Part shown: piece by piece, positions 9,383 through 19,494 of the stretch
Position numbering within the stretch: position 1 is the first letter of the stretch
Layout: the number at the start of each line of letters is the position of its first letter
Source of the DNA: Phaeodactylum tricornutum CCAP 1055/1
Taxonomy: Eukaryota; Bacillariophyta; Bacillariophyceae; Surirellales; Neidiaceae
Assembly (NCBI RefSeq): GCF_000150955.2
Contig: NC_011695.1
Coordinates: 310,001-374,000 of the forward strand
DNA: 64,000 nt
Direction: 5' to 3'
The notes under the pieces: model-generated
Databases searched by the model: none
The model's input: the letters and a program-made list of their open reading frames with translations, nothing else
Told to the model about the DNA's origin: nothing
Translations under genes and position numbers: made by a program

Positions 9383-11464
9383 TTATACCATCATTACTTT
9401 TGGTTTTCGTTTGTCGTCGACGTTTGTATCCTCCCTATCGTCATCATGATTGCCACTCTCGCGTCCGTCTTCTTGCCCTTCTTCTGCAGCACCCGTCTCG
9501 GCATCATCATAAATTGCACAGCTCGTGTCTTCTTCGTTTTGACTCGTCGCGAGCTCCAGATGCGCTTCACCAGCTTCTTCCGGAAATCCTTCCCCTACCA
9601 CATACCCAGACTCGGTGTACTCGTCGAACTTGCGCCCCATAAAGGTGGCATTCCATATTAAAAAGGAAGCCACGGCCATGCCGACCAAACTGCCGTTGGC
9701 GACTAGTCGAGTGGCACTATCGGAAAAGGCGTTGGTCACTACCGAACCCATCGCTTTACTACCCCGTGCTCCGAAAATATCGATCCAAGATTTGGCCTTG
9801 TAGCGGACAGCTGAACTTGTGGGCTGGTACAACATTTCTTTGGTAGGATTGTTGAGTGCGTACGAGCAGGCTTTCAGTGTAATCATGGCCCCAAACACCA
9901 CGTAGAGCGTCGGCCGAAATCGGACAAAAATTATAACGGCCAAGCAGAGCGATGGGAATAGAAGCAGGGTCAAGCGCAAGCCCAAATATCGAATGACTGC
10001 CGAAGTACCAAAGAGACTGAGCAGAAAGGAAAGTGTATTGGTGGCTTGCCCAAAAAGACCCATGAAAGTCGTAAAAGCGGCCGTAGCGGCTTCAGACATG
10101 CCGTGATCACCGTTATCCGCGTAGCAACTCATCCCTATTTCGCAAGGATGCTCTTCGGCAAAAAAGTCGCGCGCCAACACTTTAAGCGTAAAGTCGACAA
10201 TCCTGAGGAAACAAGCAACACGAGTGTCAGCGAGCGTTGCAACGTTCCAATATCGGATGCACCAACTTTGTTCCAATACGTACGTGACTTCCACCATGAA
10301 CAGACACGAAATGGCGAAAATTCCTTTGATGTAATGGTGTTTCCAAAAGAGTTTGAGTCCTTCCAATATATCCGCCTTGGGTTTCTGTTTCGAGGCCGCC
10401 TTGGCGGCGGTGGCGGCGGCACTGGCGGCATTGCGCTCGATCGTTCCGTAGACACGAATGTAACCGTACATGGTGCCCTGCAGGAGGAGCATGCAGACGG
10501 CCCCGACGGCGTAACACTTGGCGACGCCCCACGTCGCGGCGTAGGCGTTAACGACGGTCGGACCCAAAATACTACCCAGTTGTGCCGTTGCGACCATGAC
10601 ACCGTAACTGGCCTTGGCGGTTTCGAGAGAAATGTTGGAATTGGCAAAACTCCAAAACAAACTGACCATGACGGAACCGAAGCTTTCGATCGAGCAGTAG
10701 CTGATCCAACCCAGAACGCGCATTGGGTTGGGTTGTTGATTGGCGAGTCCCAAGGTGGGATGCATCAACAAAGCTGCAATGAGCGAGAAAAGACCAAAGT
10801 AAAAGGTTCCAAAAATGTAAAAGAGTTTGTGTCGGGGAATATCGGAATCAAGAAAATGGTTGTAAACGGAAACTACGGCGAGGACGACTACCACGGAGAG
10901 CATTTTTGCCTTGGGAATGACACTCACGCCGCAGAGAGCCGTGAGAACGGGATCTTTGAGGGATCGCAGTAACCAGTATCCACCGATCATAAAAAAGAGC
11001 GTGGTAGCGAGACACAATGTGCGCAGCATTTCACTCGGAGGCAATTGATCTCCGTACAATCGTTGGTAGATGTTTTCGAGAGCACGCAGCATACGACTCC
11101 ACGTGCGATTTCCTGGACGCGACTCCCACAAGGGACGGTCCAAGAAATCATCTTCCTGTTCCGTATCACTGTCGTCGTCACTCAGAAGGTCGTCGTCGTT
11201 GTCGCCCGTGTTCCTGTTGGTCCGTGCGTTCTTTTTCTTCTTGTTGTTGGATCGCCCGCCGCTCACGAGACTCTGCCCTGCCGCATTGCGACTTTCGGAA
11301 TCCTCCGCAGCGGAGCGGGATGGATTCGTTCCAGTGTCGGTAGACATTCGGTTCCAATCTTCGCTGCCGGGCTCCCCACTACCGCCGGAAGAGTTTTCTA
11401 AATCTCTAGCCAGCTTTTGGGCCTCGGCAGATTGCATCGGAAACGGATCGTGACGGCGCACCAT
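9383..11464 (-). CDS. NTT-family nucleotide transporter (ATP/ADP translocase type)
   Basis: A 693-residue membrane protein of the bacterial/plastid ATP-ADP antiporter family. The hallmark is the first membrane helix with [17 protein letters not shown], then about eleven further hydrophobic segments, including WSFANSNIS and a late block [12 protein letters not shown] that is highly conserved in the family. It differs from typical plastid NTTs at both ends: about 130 hydrophilic residues with an acidic run ([17 protein letters not shown]) precede helix 1, and a 60-residue acidic tail ([16 protein letters not shown]) ends it. No signal peptide or ASAFAP motif is visible, so plastid inner-envelope location is doubtful. 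Diatoms carry several NTT paralogs with different substrates and membranes; which one this is cannot be told from sequence alone. Confidence 0.88.
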   Translation of the reverse strand: MVRRHDPFPMQSAEAQKLARDLENSSGGSGEPGSEDWNRMSTDTGTNPSRSAAEDSESRNAAGQSLVSGGRSNNKKKKNARTNRNTGDNDDDLLSDDDSDTEQEDDFLDRPLWESRPGNRTWSRMLRALENIYQRLYGDQLPPSEMLRTLCLATTLFFMIGGYWLLRSLKDPVLTALCGVSVIPKAKMLSVVVVLAVVSVYNHFLDSDIPRHKLFYIFGTFYFGLFSLIAALLMHPTLGLANQQPNPMRVLGWISYCSIESFGSVMVSLFWSFANSNISLETAKASYGVMVATAQLGSILGPTVVNAYAATWGVAKCYAVGAVCMLLLQGTMYGYIRVYGTIERNAASAAATAAKAASKQKPKADILEGLKLFWKHHYIKGIFAISCLFMVEVTYVLEQSWCIRYWNVATLADTRVACFLRIVDFTLKVLARDFFAEEHPCEIGMSCYADNGDHGMSEAATAAFTTFMGLFGQATNTLSFLLSLFGTSAVIRYLGLRLTLLLFPSLCLAVIIFVRFRPTLYVVFGAMITLKACSYALNNPTKEMLYQPTSSAVRYKAKSWIDIFGARGSKAMGSVVTNAFSDSATRLVANGSLVGMAVASFLIWNATFMGRKFDEYTESGYVVGEGFPEEAGEAHLELATSQNEEDTSCAIYDDAETGAAEEGQEDGRESGNHDDDREDTNVDDKRKPKVMMV

Positions 11465-12219
11465 CTTTTCTACAGCCCAAGGCTTGCGCGATGCTATGGT
11501 CAGTCAAAACTGGACCGACAATCTAACCTACAATTCAAGCGCAAATGCTACGAGAAAGAAACAAAAGTGCGACACCCTCTCAAAATCGGCAGAGATTGGC
11601 GTTGGTTTCCAAATTACCGGAACGGCAATGCGGAGCTCTACGTTTTCGAGGTTTTCTTCGCGCTAGCTCGCTGGCAGTGCAAGATACGTATGGTCATTGT
11701 CCATCTTCGCGCTCCGGTGTAGGAACGAGGCCTGGGGGGCTGGCTCGTACACGTGATACCGGTTTCGCGCAGTGTACAACTACGCCCCCCTTCCTTTCGA
11801 TGGCGCGCGGAATCACTCCGCAACCGCTGCTCGATTCGCTACACGCCTTTCTGACGAAAACCAACTAGCTAGCCAGGGGTACGAACATGAATTCCATTGG
11901 ACTGTGCAATTGAATGCCGTTTATTAAATGATATTTTGTCGAAAGCGACAAATCGAACCATAGGTACGTTATGAAACGGAAACTCTGTGCGTGAGCTTGC
12001 CGTTCACTGGAAGGTCAGGTTCAGGGCTGGACCTTCCTTGCCTAACAGTGTAGTCTTTCAAGGAGACCAGTGATAGGTTCTAGCTAGCTGATAAGGCACG
12101 CAATTACACCTATACTTCCCACTAGTGGGCCGAGGACGAGGCTCTGTCGCTCGGTGCCCAAGAATCAAGCCACCACCGTTGCCTCTTACACGCTTCCGGT
12201 TCTTCTCTCGGGAGTATCC
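11465..12219. other. Divergent promoter interval
   Basis: 755 bp between the starts of the NTT gene (-) and the YbaK-like gene (+). Overlapping open frames at 11417-11868 are arginine/serine-rich shadows without recognisable domains. No repeats seen. Confidence 0.5.
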
Positions 12220-12969
12220 ATGACGACCACGACGTCGGATCTCGCGGAGCTCCAAGCACGCGTCGAGCACTTGGAACGGATCCGGTTCGCCCGTAGCGCT
12301 CCCACTGCCGCCACGGACGACGACGACGACTCTCCGGATCGTGTTGTGGTCACGGTGGACGACTCGATGCGACGAGCCCGTGCCGCCGTCGAACGCGCCG
12401 GCTTGTATTCGGCGCGTTGGCGCTGGGTACCCGCACCCTACTACACTTGGACCTTACCGGAACGGGCCCGGGAACTCGGGGCATCCTCCACATTGCAGCT
12501 CTGTAAGTCGCTCCTTCTGGACAACAAAAAGTGTCGTGTGTCACAAGCGGACAACGCATACGACCCGACCTATCCCAAATTCGTTCTCGTGGTGATTCAG
12601 TACGGAGCCACGCTGGACGTGAAGAAACTGACCGCCACCATACGGGCCCGGCGACCGGTGCCCACGCGTTACGACGTTGGACGATTCGATTTTCGCATCG
12701 CCTCGGCGGAAGACAACGATCGTGTCACCGGCTACGCGCACAACTCCGTGACGCCCTTTGGATTGGTGACTCACGGGACGGTGCCCGTGGTCTTGGCGCA
12801 AGCCATTGCCGAATTGCCCCAACGCTTCTTTTGGATGGGAGGCGGTCACGTGCACCTCAAACTGGGCGTGTCCGTGACGGATTTTCAACGAGCCCTACAA
12901 CCTATTGTGGCGGATATTAGTCAAGAACGGGTCGGCGACACGTCTGTAGCAGATATGATGGAAGGTTAG
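12220..12969 (+). CDS. YbaK/EbsC-family aminoacyl-tRNA deacylase-like protein
   Basis: 249 residues from ATG 12220; the upstream in-frame extension starts at a GTG and is disfavoured. The C-terminal two thirds match the YbaK/ProX fold that hydrolyses mischarged tRNA. Visible marks are the lysine in LQLCKSLLLD, the block VTGYAHNSVTPFGL and the glycine loop FFWMGGGHVHLKLGV before the end. The N-terminus carries a short predicted coiled coil (LAELQARVEHLERI) and an acidic run. Family members edit Cys-tRNAPro, Ala-tRNAPro or related products; the substrate here is unknown. No targeting peptide is evident, so a cytosolic role is the simplest reading. It is divergent from the NTT gene. Confidence 0.82.
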   Translation: MTTTTSDLAELQARVEHLERIRFARSAPTAATDDDDDSPDRVVVTVDDSMRRARAAVERAGLYSARWRWVPAPYYTWTLPERARELGASSTLQLCKSLLLDNKKCRVSQADNAYDPTYPKFVLVVIQYGATLDVKKLTATIRARRPVPTRYDVGRFDFRIASAEDNDRVTGYAHNSVTPFGLVTHGTVPVVLAQAIAELPQRFFWMGGGHVHLKLGVSVTDFQRALQPIVADISQERVGDTSVADMMEG

Positions 12970-13385
12970 CCAATCCGGTTGGGACTGGGACTGGAAAGAT
13001 GTTTTCTTTGTCGAGAGTTGTCGAAGAGGAAACGTGGATCGTTCCTCTCCTTTTTCTCCAAGGAAGCGAAACAACAGCGTGTTTGTTGTCCGTACCGGCC
13101 TGTTGGACACTGTGCACTAAAACGAACATCATTCTCGCGTCCCTTGCCCGCATGGATGATGATGCTGAACACATTAAGAATGGTTCTGTTCGACGATGCA
13201 ACTGTTTTGGGGAGGAAAGAGCATCTCGAATGTGATGAAATTTGTCCGCTGGTTCGATGGAACCTGTGCGCATATCGGCCCTTGCTCTTCATTCGCAACC
13301 CTCATAGCGTTACAACACGATGGTAAAACTACTACATCCTCAAAGAAACTCGAGCTTTACACAAACTCTATTTAATAAGTTTCTC
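12970..13385. other. Convergent 3' interval
   Basis: About 416 bp between two convergent genes. It holds the 3' ends of both and no recognisable element. Confidence 0.5.
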
Positions 13386-13871
13386 TTACGCACTTTCCAA
13401 AAGAGTCTTTAGCTGCTCCTCATTCTCGAGCAATTGCTGGAAGGCATCCGTCTCGACAAACTTTTCAAACGCCGGAGACTCGATACCCGGGACTCCCGTC
13501 GATGGGGTCTCCGCCACAGTCTTAGGTTTTTCCTCTACCACTGGATCAGGTTTGGAAGTCATAGCGCTCTTTATCTTGTAAAGAATAAATCCACCAGTGT
13601 AGGCACTCAAGATGGCAAGGGAGACTGCGAAAGCCAAGCGAAAAAAACGATTGAGATGGTGCTGTGCGACGGAATCTGGATTTTTCCAGTAATGTTTCTA
13701 CGTACGCTGGTAGTCCTCGGGGAAGTAACCTCGAACGATTTTGTCGATACCCGTCCATTCCGGTGGGGGGCCGTGGCTTCCACCCAGTGCCATCCCACGT
13801 TTTTGGGAGTGTTGAACAATCATCGGGGCAGCCCGGCGACGGGCCGCTGCGGAAAGAGCAGAAAACACCAT
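13386..13871 (-). CDS. Small single-pass protein, probably mitochondrial, two exons
   Basis: Exons 13706-13871 and 13386-13624 (minus strand) joined over an 81-bp GT-AG intron (GTACGTAG...TTTCGCAG) give 134 residues. The start MVFSALSAAARRRAAPM is an Ala/Arg amphipathic presequence typical of mitochondrial import. Then come a conserved-looking block with EWTGIDKIVRGYFPEDYQ, one membrane segment encoded mainly by exon 2 (LAILSAYTGGFILYKI), and a Pro/Glu-rich hydrophilic tail ending in EEQLKTLLESA. Size and layout resemble small accessory subunits of respiratory complexes or ATP synthase, but I do not recognise the family. Read unspliced, only a TTG-started fragment would be seen, so automatic annotation could miss it. 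Confidence 0.65.
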
Positions 13872-14194
13872 GGTCGACGTTCGATTGCTGTGGATTGGCT
13901 GTCCAAAACGATCTCAAGAGAGAGCGGCGGATGACGAGGAAAGATGTCGCGATTCTAGTTTTCTGGTAGAAAGTCTACACAGCAATCGAGTAGATTCTTT
14001 GTGACGTCCGTTTAGCTCCATCCTTATCCTACTATCAATTTGGTATCTAGCAACATCAAAGCGCGGCCTTTTTCTCACAAAGTCCCATTTTCACAGTCAG
14101 ACTCACCTTTTGTGATCTCTGTCAGTTTGATTCGTTTCTTCCTATGAAGAAAAGTTGAGGTATTGTGGAGACGTTTGTGTATGAAAAAGATTAG
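13872..14194. other. Divergent promoter interval
   Basis: 323 bp between the starts of two small divergent genes; nothing recognisable inside. Confidence 0.45.
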
Positions 14195-14740
14195 ATGAAA
14201 CTGAAAGCAGTCCTTATCTCTTTCCTCGTATGGACGGTAAATCTTGTAGTCGGTTTCGCCACCGTTCCACCCCATGCGGGTGATCGTGAAGAAATATTTA
14301 GTGACTCGAAGCAGAAAATTACATTTCGATGGTTCGAGAGGGTAGACAAAATCGTGCCCAAGAAGGGACTGCAAATCTCAGCGTTGGGCTCTTTACTTTT
14401 GATCACTGCATTGTTGGCACCGCAAGAATCGCAGGCGTTGGAATCTTACAGTGCCAACGCTCGGAATATGGAGCGCCTGTCCAACGGGGACGCCTCGGGT
14501 GGCAGCATTTACAACAATTTTCCAACAACGGATGCGGCGAAACGCCGCCGGGCCATGATGGGCTGTAAGAGTCAGTCTGTACGTGATGAGACGGCTCCTC
14601 AATTAAGCATGAAGTCTCTTTCCGAGAGAGACTGTAACATGATCGTCATGGAATCAGGAGAAAGCGCGGAATTCTTGCTGGAAGCAATTCGCAAGCTGGA
14701 ATGCCCGACTTGTCCTTACGGTATATCACCAACAAGATAA
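14195..14740 (+). CDS. Predicted thylakoid-lumen protein of unknown function
   Basis: 181 residues, single exon. The N-terminus has two stacked export signals. First is an ER-type signal peptide (residues 1-20) with phenylalanine right after the likely cut (VVG|FATVPP), as in diatom plastid presequences. After a positively charged stretch comes a second hydrophobic segment (about 61-75, ISALGSLLLITALLAP) ending in SQA at 79-81, a good thylakoidal peptidase site preceded by KK, so Sec- rather than Tat-type. The mature part would be about 100 residues: ESYSANARNMERLSNGDASGG, then four cysteines (MGCK, RDCN, and a C-terminal CPTC). The paired C-terminal cysteines suggest disulfides or metal binding in the lumen. 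I do not recognise the family; a photosystem accessory factor is a guess from location only. Confidence 0.68.
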   Translation: MKLKAVLISFLVWTVNLVVGFATVPPHAGDREEIFSDSKQKITFRWFERVDKIVPKKGLQISALGSLLLITALLAPQESQALESYSANARNMERLSNGDASGGSIYNNFPTTDAAKRRRAMMGCKSQSVRDETAPQLSMKSLSERDCNMIVMESGESAEFLLEAIRKLECPTCPYGISPTR

Positions 14741-14883
14741 CACGGTTCTGAAGAGAATTGCTTTTGCCTTCGTCTTGTGCCCCTTGACTCGGGTTTGGAG
14801 TCCACGAATTTCTGCAACCTAAGATAACGTCACGCTGATGTGTCTACAAAAACTTTCAAAACTTGTCTCTGCCCTTCTTTGCA

Positions 14884-14918
14884 ACAGCCTGTGCACATAG
14901 GACAGCCTGTGCACATAG
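14884..14918 (+). repeat. Short tandem duplication
   Basis: ACAGCCTGTGCACATAG occurs twice in a row with an 18-base period, just downstream of the lumen protein gene. Probably replication slippage; each copy includes the palindrome GTGCAC. Confidence 0.8.
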
Positions 14919-14981
14919 TAGCGTAAAAATAATTGTGTTTTACAGGAGTTTCCAGTGGACATTGGCTTATGCCGTTATTCT

Positions 14982-15387
14982 TCACTCGTGTTCCGCGGCG
15001 TACTTTGCCAGTAGCTCGTCGCGCTTCGCTTTGGCATCGCTGGTAACTTTGAGAGCCGCAAGGAACGACCCGCGCATACCACTAGCCTCGTGTTTCGTGT
15101 CACAGTGGGCGGCAGCGACCATGGGACCATCACAGAGACGCATTTCCGGCCTGGGTTCCATACTTCCCTCCGAAGTTTCGTATATTTCTTCATGCACTCG
15201 CTGACCGTAAATGGCCGATCTTGAGTAAGATAACAAATTAAAGCGAGTTAGAAGAAGCGCGACTGTCTACTGGATTTGGAATGTCCGGCTTCTTTCAAAC
15301 TTACATCGCAACCCGTTCCCGCATTTTCTCGTCGCGCGACTCTTGGGATTCCATACCGGCTTTCCAGAAGTTTGTAACGAACGACAT
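14982..15387 (-). CDS. Small two-exon conserved-looking protein of unknown function
   Basis: Exons 15305-15387 and 14982-15219 (minus strand) over an 85-bp intron (GTAAGT...ACTCAAG) give 106 residues. The frame joins exactly in phase 2: exon 1 ends ...KMRERVA plus two bases, and exon 2 continues SAIYGQRVHEEIYE. The protein is soluble, charged, without signal peptide, and begins MSFVTNFWKAGMESQESRD. A central block MRLCDGPMVAAAHCD holds two Cys and one His near each other; the C-terminus is helical (AKAKRDELLAKYAAEHE). No family recognised. A large open frame on the opposite strand (15281-15715) is judged a shadow. The match of two independent splice sites with an in-frame protein supports the gene; its role is open. 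Confidence 0.62.
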
Positions 15388-15822
15388 GTTGTTATTTACA
15401 CACCAAGGAAAAGCAATCAATTTACAAAGTTCTATTCTCGGCTCCCCGTTTTACTTGGCAAACGCTCAGTTTGTCTCATCAAATAGGCTTGCTGCGGCGA
15501 GAGTGCAGTTCATGTTATTGCTGCTTTTTCTCACACTCACCTTCGGCATTAACTATCTCATAAAGGCTACGGTACTTTTCAATTGGGGACTAACGGTTCC
15601 CGGAAGCGCTCTTCCGTCGTACGATGGCGGGAGGTCGCTATCCGTCGCTTCCTGCCACCAAAGAAAAAACGATCAACAGTTGCTTCTTTGGCACAACAGC
15701 GTTCTCGGTTCGTAGAGAGGAGACACGGTTTGCATGCTATCCACTTCAATTTACCAAAAGGCACACATTTTCCTTTGTGTTAACTGTCCCAGGTTACAGC
15801 CAAAGCGCGCTATTGTACTACG
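15388..15822. other. Intergenic, divergent promoter interval
   Basis: About 435 bp between the start of the small minus-strand gene and MAK16. No coding region accepted; the 144-residue + strand frame here overlaps exon 1 of the minus-strand gene and has no recognisable feature besides one hydrophobic stretch. Confidence 0.45.
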
Positions 15823-16764
15823 ATGCAGCACGATGAAATGATTTGGTCGGTGATCAATCATCAATTTTGTTCCTTTAAAACGACAATTGGTAAGGCTTTG
15901 TCCGACAAGACTCATTTCTGTCGCCATCCGTACTCGGTAACTGGTTTATGCAACCGTACATCGTGCCCATTGGCCAACAGCAAGTATGCGACGATCCGGG
16001 AGGAAAATGGACGGATTCATCTATACATGAAAACAGTAGAACGAGCACATTCTCCGAAGAACCTTTGGGAAAAAATTGTCTTGTCGCGCAATTACGGCAA
16101 GGCATTGGCGCAGCTTGATGAGCACTTGCAGTTTTTCCCAAAAGTGCTGATGCACAGAAACAAACAACGATTAACAAAAATTCATCAGTATTTGATTCGA
16201 ATGCGAAAAATTGAGCTCAAGGTGAGGTCAGGTCGGAAAGCCAAAATGGTGGGGGTCCATCGAAAGATCGACCAACGAGAGGAGCGTCGAGAACGCAAGG
16301 CTTTGGTGGCTGCGAAGATTGAAAGAAATATAGAAAAGGAATTGACGGAGCGTCTTGCTAAGGGTACTTACGGCGATATATATAACTTCCCGGAAACAAG
16401 CTATCAAAAGGCGCTAGAAACCGCTGAGGAAAACGAAGAGGAAACGGAGGCTGAGTCAGAAGAAGAGGAAGAGGACGGTTTGATGGAGTATGTAGAAGAC
16501 CTAGATTCAGAGGAAGAGGACGAAATAGAGGATGACATGGAAGATATTGACTATTTGGGAGGCGGACAATGGGGACAGGCATCCGATAGTGATGATGGCG
16601 GTGATTCGAAAGTTGACGACCATGATCAGGATACTGATGACAATTCCGAAGACAATGATAGAAAGCTGAAAAAGAAGGCAAGAAGGCGAGGACCACGTGT
16701 TGAAATTGAATACGAGGACGAGCAGGAAGGGAATGCTCCGATGGCTGCCGAGACGGCTTGGTAA
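15823..16764 (+). CDS. MAK16: MAK16 ribosome biogenesis factor
   Basis: Nucleolar protein needed for 60S subunit assembly and 25S/28S rRNA processing. The 313-residue product starts [18 protein letters not shown] and runs through [16 protein letters not shown] and [17 protein letters not shown], the family's invariant N-terminus including the four cysteines that bind metal. The central domain follows ([20 protein letters not shown]). The C-terminal third is long, acidic and low complexity (EEENEEE-, DDDD-type runs), then turns basic ([12 protein letters not shown]), as usual in this family. Length is close to the yeast and human proteins (about 300). No intron. It shares the 60S pathway with the midasin gene in the same window, though the two are not adjacent. 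Confidence 0.96.
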   Translation: MQHDEMIWSVINHQFCSFKTTIGKALSDKTHFCRHPYSVTGLCNRTSCPLANSKYATIREENGRIHLYMKTVERAHSPKNLWEKIVLSRNYGKALAQLDEHLQFFPKVLMHRNKQRLTKIHQYLIRMRKIELKVRSGRKAKMVGVHRKIDQREERRERKALVAAKIERNIEKELTERLAKGTYGDIYNFPETSYQKALETAEENEEETEAESEEEEEDGLMEYVEDLDSEEEDEIEDDMEDIDYLGGGQWGQASDSDDGGDSKVDDHDQDTDDNSEDNDRKLKKKARRRGPRVEIEYEDEQEGNAPMAAETAW

Positions 16765-16826
16765 TTCACAGGGCCACAAACATCACTTTGTTGTTTATTC
16801 TAAACAATTCTATATCTAGAGTACTT

Positions 16827-17948
16827 TCATGCTGATCCTCGAAAAACGTACTCTTGTTCGTATAAGAAAGCAAGGCCTTCCTTATAAGTCGGCGCGGTGA
16901 GCTTCCATCCATACTCGTCCTTTAGTCGTTGATTGCAACATCGCTTGTTGCCCGTGCTGCGAGTGGGCGGTCGAGAACGGCCCGTGAATGTAGCGGCGGC
17001 CCCGTTATCGTTTGCGTCGCTCCCGTCAACAAGCCCTCGCAGCTTCCGAGCTTCCAAAATGACGTCCCGACGAGGAGCTGGATTGTCGTCGACCAAATTG
17101 TATACTCGGCCGTTGTGTAGTGGGCGATCTGACGACATGGCCGCGAGCATTGCTCCCGCAATGTCGTCTACCAGAATTCGATTCACGTACTTAGGAGTCT
17201 GATCCAGCAAAGAGCTATCAGAGGAAAGGCGCAAATCATTTACAGTGGAAAACAGAGGTCCGCGACCGGGTCCATATATGCCACCACAGCGAAAACAGTC
17301 TACACGGATGCCTTGTCCAGAAGCTTTTTCGAGCTGTCGCCACTGCCACTCTGCTTCTATGCGTGCGAGGGATTTGGCATCGACGCACCGCAACTCTGAA
17401 GATTCGTCTTCCGTCACCCAGGCTCCATGGTGATCACCATAGACGCCGGTCGAAGAAAGATACCCGACCCAACATAACGGGTTTACACCCTTTCGCTGTC
17501 GAAGAAGATCTCCATGCAAGGCTAGCAATGGGTCTTGGTTGTGATCGGCGATCGGCGCCACAGTCTGAATAATGTGTGTTGCCGATGCTAGACTTGCTTG
17601 GCCTGCGTTATTCAGGCCTGTGTATCCATCGTCAAGATCCAACACGTAAACATCATTGTATGCCAAGTCTCTACCTTCCCCTTGGTTCGACAAGAGTTCC
17701 GCCCGCCGTTCCTTCGATCGAACGCTTCCCACTATTATACAGTCTGGGTATGCTTCCCGAATGGAACGTGCGATCCGTCCACCACAATAGCCGAGACCCC
17801 CGATAAATACCACGGAAGGAGATACTATGGGAGCAGCGATCGGGGAAGTCAAACTCAGAGTCGATGGCACCAACCAACCACAGCATGCCAAGATTACAAG
17901 CCAAGAATGTTGCCGGCGAAACTCGCTGATCATGACCGGTGCCTCCAT
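16827..17948 (-). CDS. Atypical extended short-chain dehydrogenase/epimerase-like protein (YeeZ type)
   Basis: 373 residues with a Rossmann nucleotide-binding start VVFIGGLGYCGGRIARSI at about residues 46-63, then the typical extended-SDR order: a diverged loop, SSTGVYGDHHGAWVTEDE at the active-site position, and FRCGGIYGPGRGP plus NRILVDDIAGAMLAA further on. The catalytic tyrosine (VYGD) is present, but the lysine expected four residues later is replaced (YGDHH), as in atypical SDRs such as bacterial YeeZ and plant relatives, which may bind NADP without classic SDR chemistry. The first 35 residues contain a hydrophobic segment (LVILACCGWLV) that could be a signal peptide; no clear ASAFAP site follows. 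Starts at 17948 and 17933 are both possible. Substrate unknown. Confidence 0.8.
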   Translation of the reverse strand: MEAPVMISEFRRQHSWLVILACCGWLVPSTLSLTSPIAAPIVSPSVVFIGGLGYCGGRIARSIREAYPDCIIVGSVRSKERRAELLSNQGEGRDLAYNDVYVLDLDDGYTGLNNAGQASLASATHIIQTVAPIADHNQDPLLALHGDLLRQRKGVNPLCWVGYLSSTGVYGDHHGAWVTEDESSELRCVDAKSLARIEAEWQWRQLEKASGQGIRVDCFRCGGIYGPGRGPLFSTVNDLRLSSDSSLLDQTPKYVNRILVDDIAGAMLAAMSSDRPLHNGRVYNLVDDNPAPRRDVILEARKLRGLVDGSDANDNGAAATFTGRSRPPTRSTGNKRCCNQRLKDEYGWKLTAPTYKEGLAFLYEQEYVFRGSA

Positions 17949-18329
17949 TGACAGTCAACCCTCGCTTGCTGTTTTTCCCTTGCTTCCAGTGTTTTCGTGT
18001 TGGATTGATCACGAAAAGGCAGTTTACTACTACCTTTATACGTCAAAATCTTGCTTTGCATACATGCAATGAGAGCACGCTCGCAGAAAAGAGACCGAGA
18101 CAAAGGTCACAGATTTTAAATACGAAGTTCAAAATCTAATATTTCCATTGACCTTGACCAGAGACTCTCTGACTGTGACTGACACTTTACAGTTAATCCT
18201 GGACTCCCCAACCCCGACAATGAGAAACTAAAAACGTCTTTTGGCGGTTGGTTGATTCGATGACAGAGTAGCACGCTTCGAATTTGATCTTCAAGCAGTC
18301 TTTTCTGGCCCAGCAATTGTGTGCGAAAT
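17949..18329. other. Divergent promoter interval
   Basis: 381 bp between the SDR gene (-) and the hypothetical gene (+). No element recognised. Confidence 0.45.
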
Positions 18330-19439
18330 ATGAAATCCACCCGTACCTTGGCTATATTGTCTGGTAGCACGTGCTTTGCTCGCCACTCATTTGGATATTT
18401 TCTACAGTATTGCAATCCGTCCCCCTTGTCTTTGTCTCGGGTTCGTGTGGTAACGCAACCCTCATCGCGCTGCTGTTCTGCGTTTCTGACTTCAAGCAAT
18501 AAAGAACGCGTAGAACTTTATAGCTCAAAAGTCATGGACTTTCCGATCAAGGTCCCTTCGGGAGGAGACTTCATTGGGCTTTCCGCTACGTTTGATACTG
18601 CAGGAAATCTCATACCGGTACCGGAATACCTTATACCGGAAAGTCTGGTAGAATGGGGACAAGCTCCAACTTGCCTGGAAGTCATCACATCCGAAACCAG
18701 TGGTCCCGACGAAGAATCGTATTGGAATCGCCAAGTTTTGACTATTTACCCGGAAACGGGATGTGCGATTGACAATCTCGAAGTGAAGAAGACCCAAGAA
18801 CAAGTAGAGGACTGCAGGATTTGGAAAAATGCAGAAGAAACTGTACGAGTCCTTTCCGTTGCCCTTCCAAATCACCGACAGCGGATCGAAGTTTCATTTG
18901 GTGCGACGGTGGACGAGGCTAAGGATCATCGTGTCCGTGTTGGAATTAATCTGCAGCATGTTTCCGATGCAAAATTGGTTTCTGATCGTGACGCTCCTTT
19001 GCCTACGTCGCGTTCAAGTTGGTTGGTGGTGGCACCCATTCAGATCATAAGGGAGCGTCAGCTGGACAAATCGAGTTCTGAAGGTACTCGCGCTGACGGT
19101 GGTGGACTAGACGGTCGATCAGTGTCCACGTGGCTAGGTGACAATTTGAAACATTCCTACAAGTTTGCGGAGCAAATTGTAGAGACTCCTTGGAAACCGT
19201 TGACAGTGAATGTAGAAACAGCCGAGGACGAACAATTTTCCGAGCTGCTACTCCCTGCCAATATTACGATAAGCTATACCTCTACAGTATCGAACGAAGA
19301 TGGATTGATTTTACGAATCGGGCACGTATTCGAGGAAACGCGTCGCCATGTGGTCAAAGTAGCCGTGGAAGCGGATGGAATAGCAATTTCCAAGACATGG
19401 GTGGAAGAAGGCTCCTATGAAAAGGGAAAGACTCGCTGA
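18330..19439 (+). CDS. Hypothetical protein, possibly organelle-targeted
   Basis: 369 residues from the first ATG at 18330; the frame upstream opens only with GTG. The first 60 residues are rich in Ser, Arg and aromatic residues with few acids, like an organelle presequence, though no clear ASAFAP site is seen. The body appears mainly beta-stranded, with alternating hydrophobic residues: DFPIKVPSGGDFIGLSATF, PVPEYLIPESLVEWGQAP and ETGCAIDNLEVKK. Near the C-terminus is VKVAVEADGIAISKTWVEEG. No catalytic motif, membrane span or repeat is obvious, and I do not recognise the family. It is divergent from the SDR gene over a 381-bp interval and convergent with the F-box gene, 55 bp away. Confidence 0.72.
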   Translation: MKSTRTLAILSGSTCFARHSFGYFLQYCNPSPLSLSRVRVVTQPSSRCCSAFLTSSNKERVELYSSKVMDFPIKVPSGGDFIGLSATFDTAGNLIPVPEYLIPESLVEWGQAPTCLEVITSETSGPDEESYWNRQVLTIYPETGCAIDNLEVKKTQEQVEDCRIWKNAEETVRVLSVALPNHRQRIEVSFGATVDEAKDHRVRVGINLQHVSDAKLVSDRDAPLPTSRSSWLVVAPIQIIRERQLDKSSSEGTRADGGGLDGRSVSTWLGDNLKHSYKFAEQIVETPWKPLTVNVETAEDEQFSELLLPANITISYTSTVSNEDGLILRIGHVFEETRRHVVKVAVEADGIAISKTWVEEGSYEKGKTR

Positions 19440-19494
19440 AGGCGTAATTTGAGAATATCTTTTACGGTCATTCTTCTTATAAGGCACGACGCAG

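Noticed and set aside
10046-10972. 308-codon + strand ORF opposite the NTT gene
   Set aside because: Shadow frame; the minus strand shows clear NTT motifs over the same bases.
15281-15715. 144-codon + strand ORF with one hydrophobic stretch
   Set aside because: Overlaps antisense the two-exon gene at 14982-15387, which has matched splice sites; no recognisable motif.
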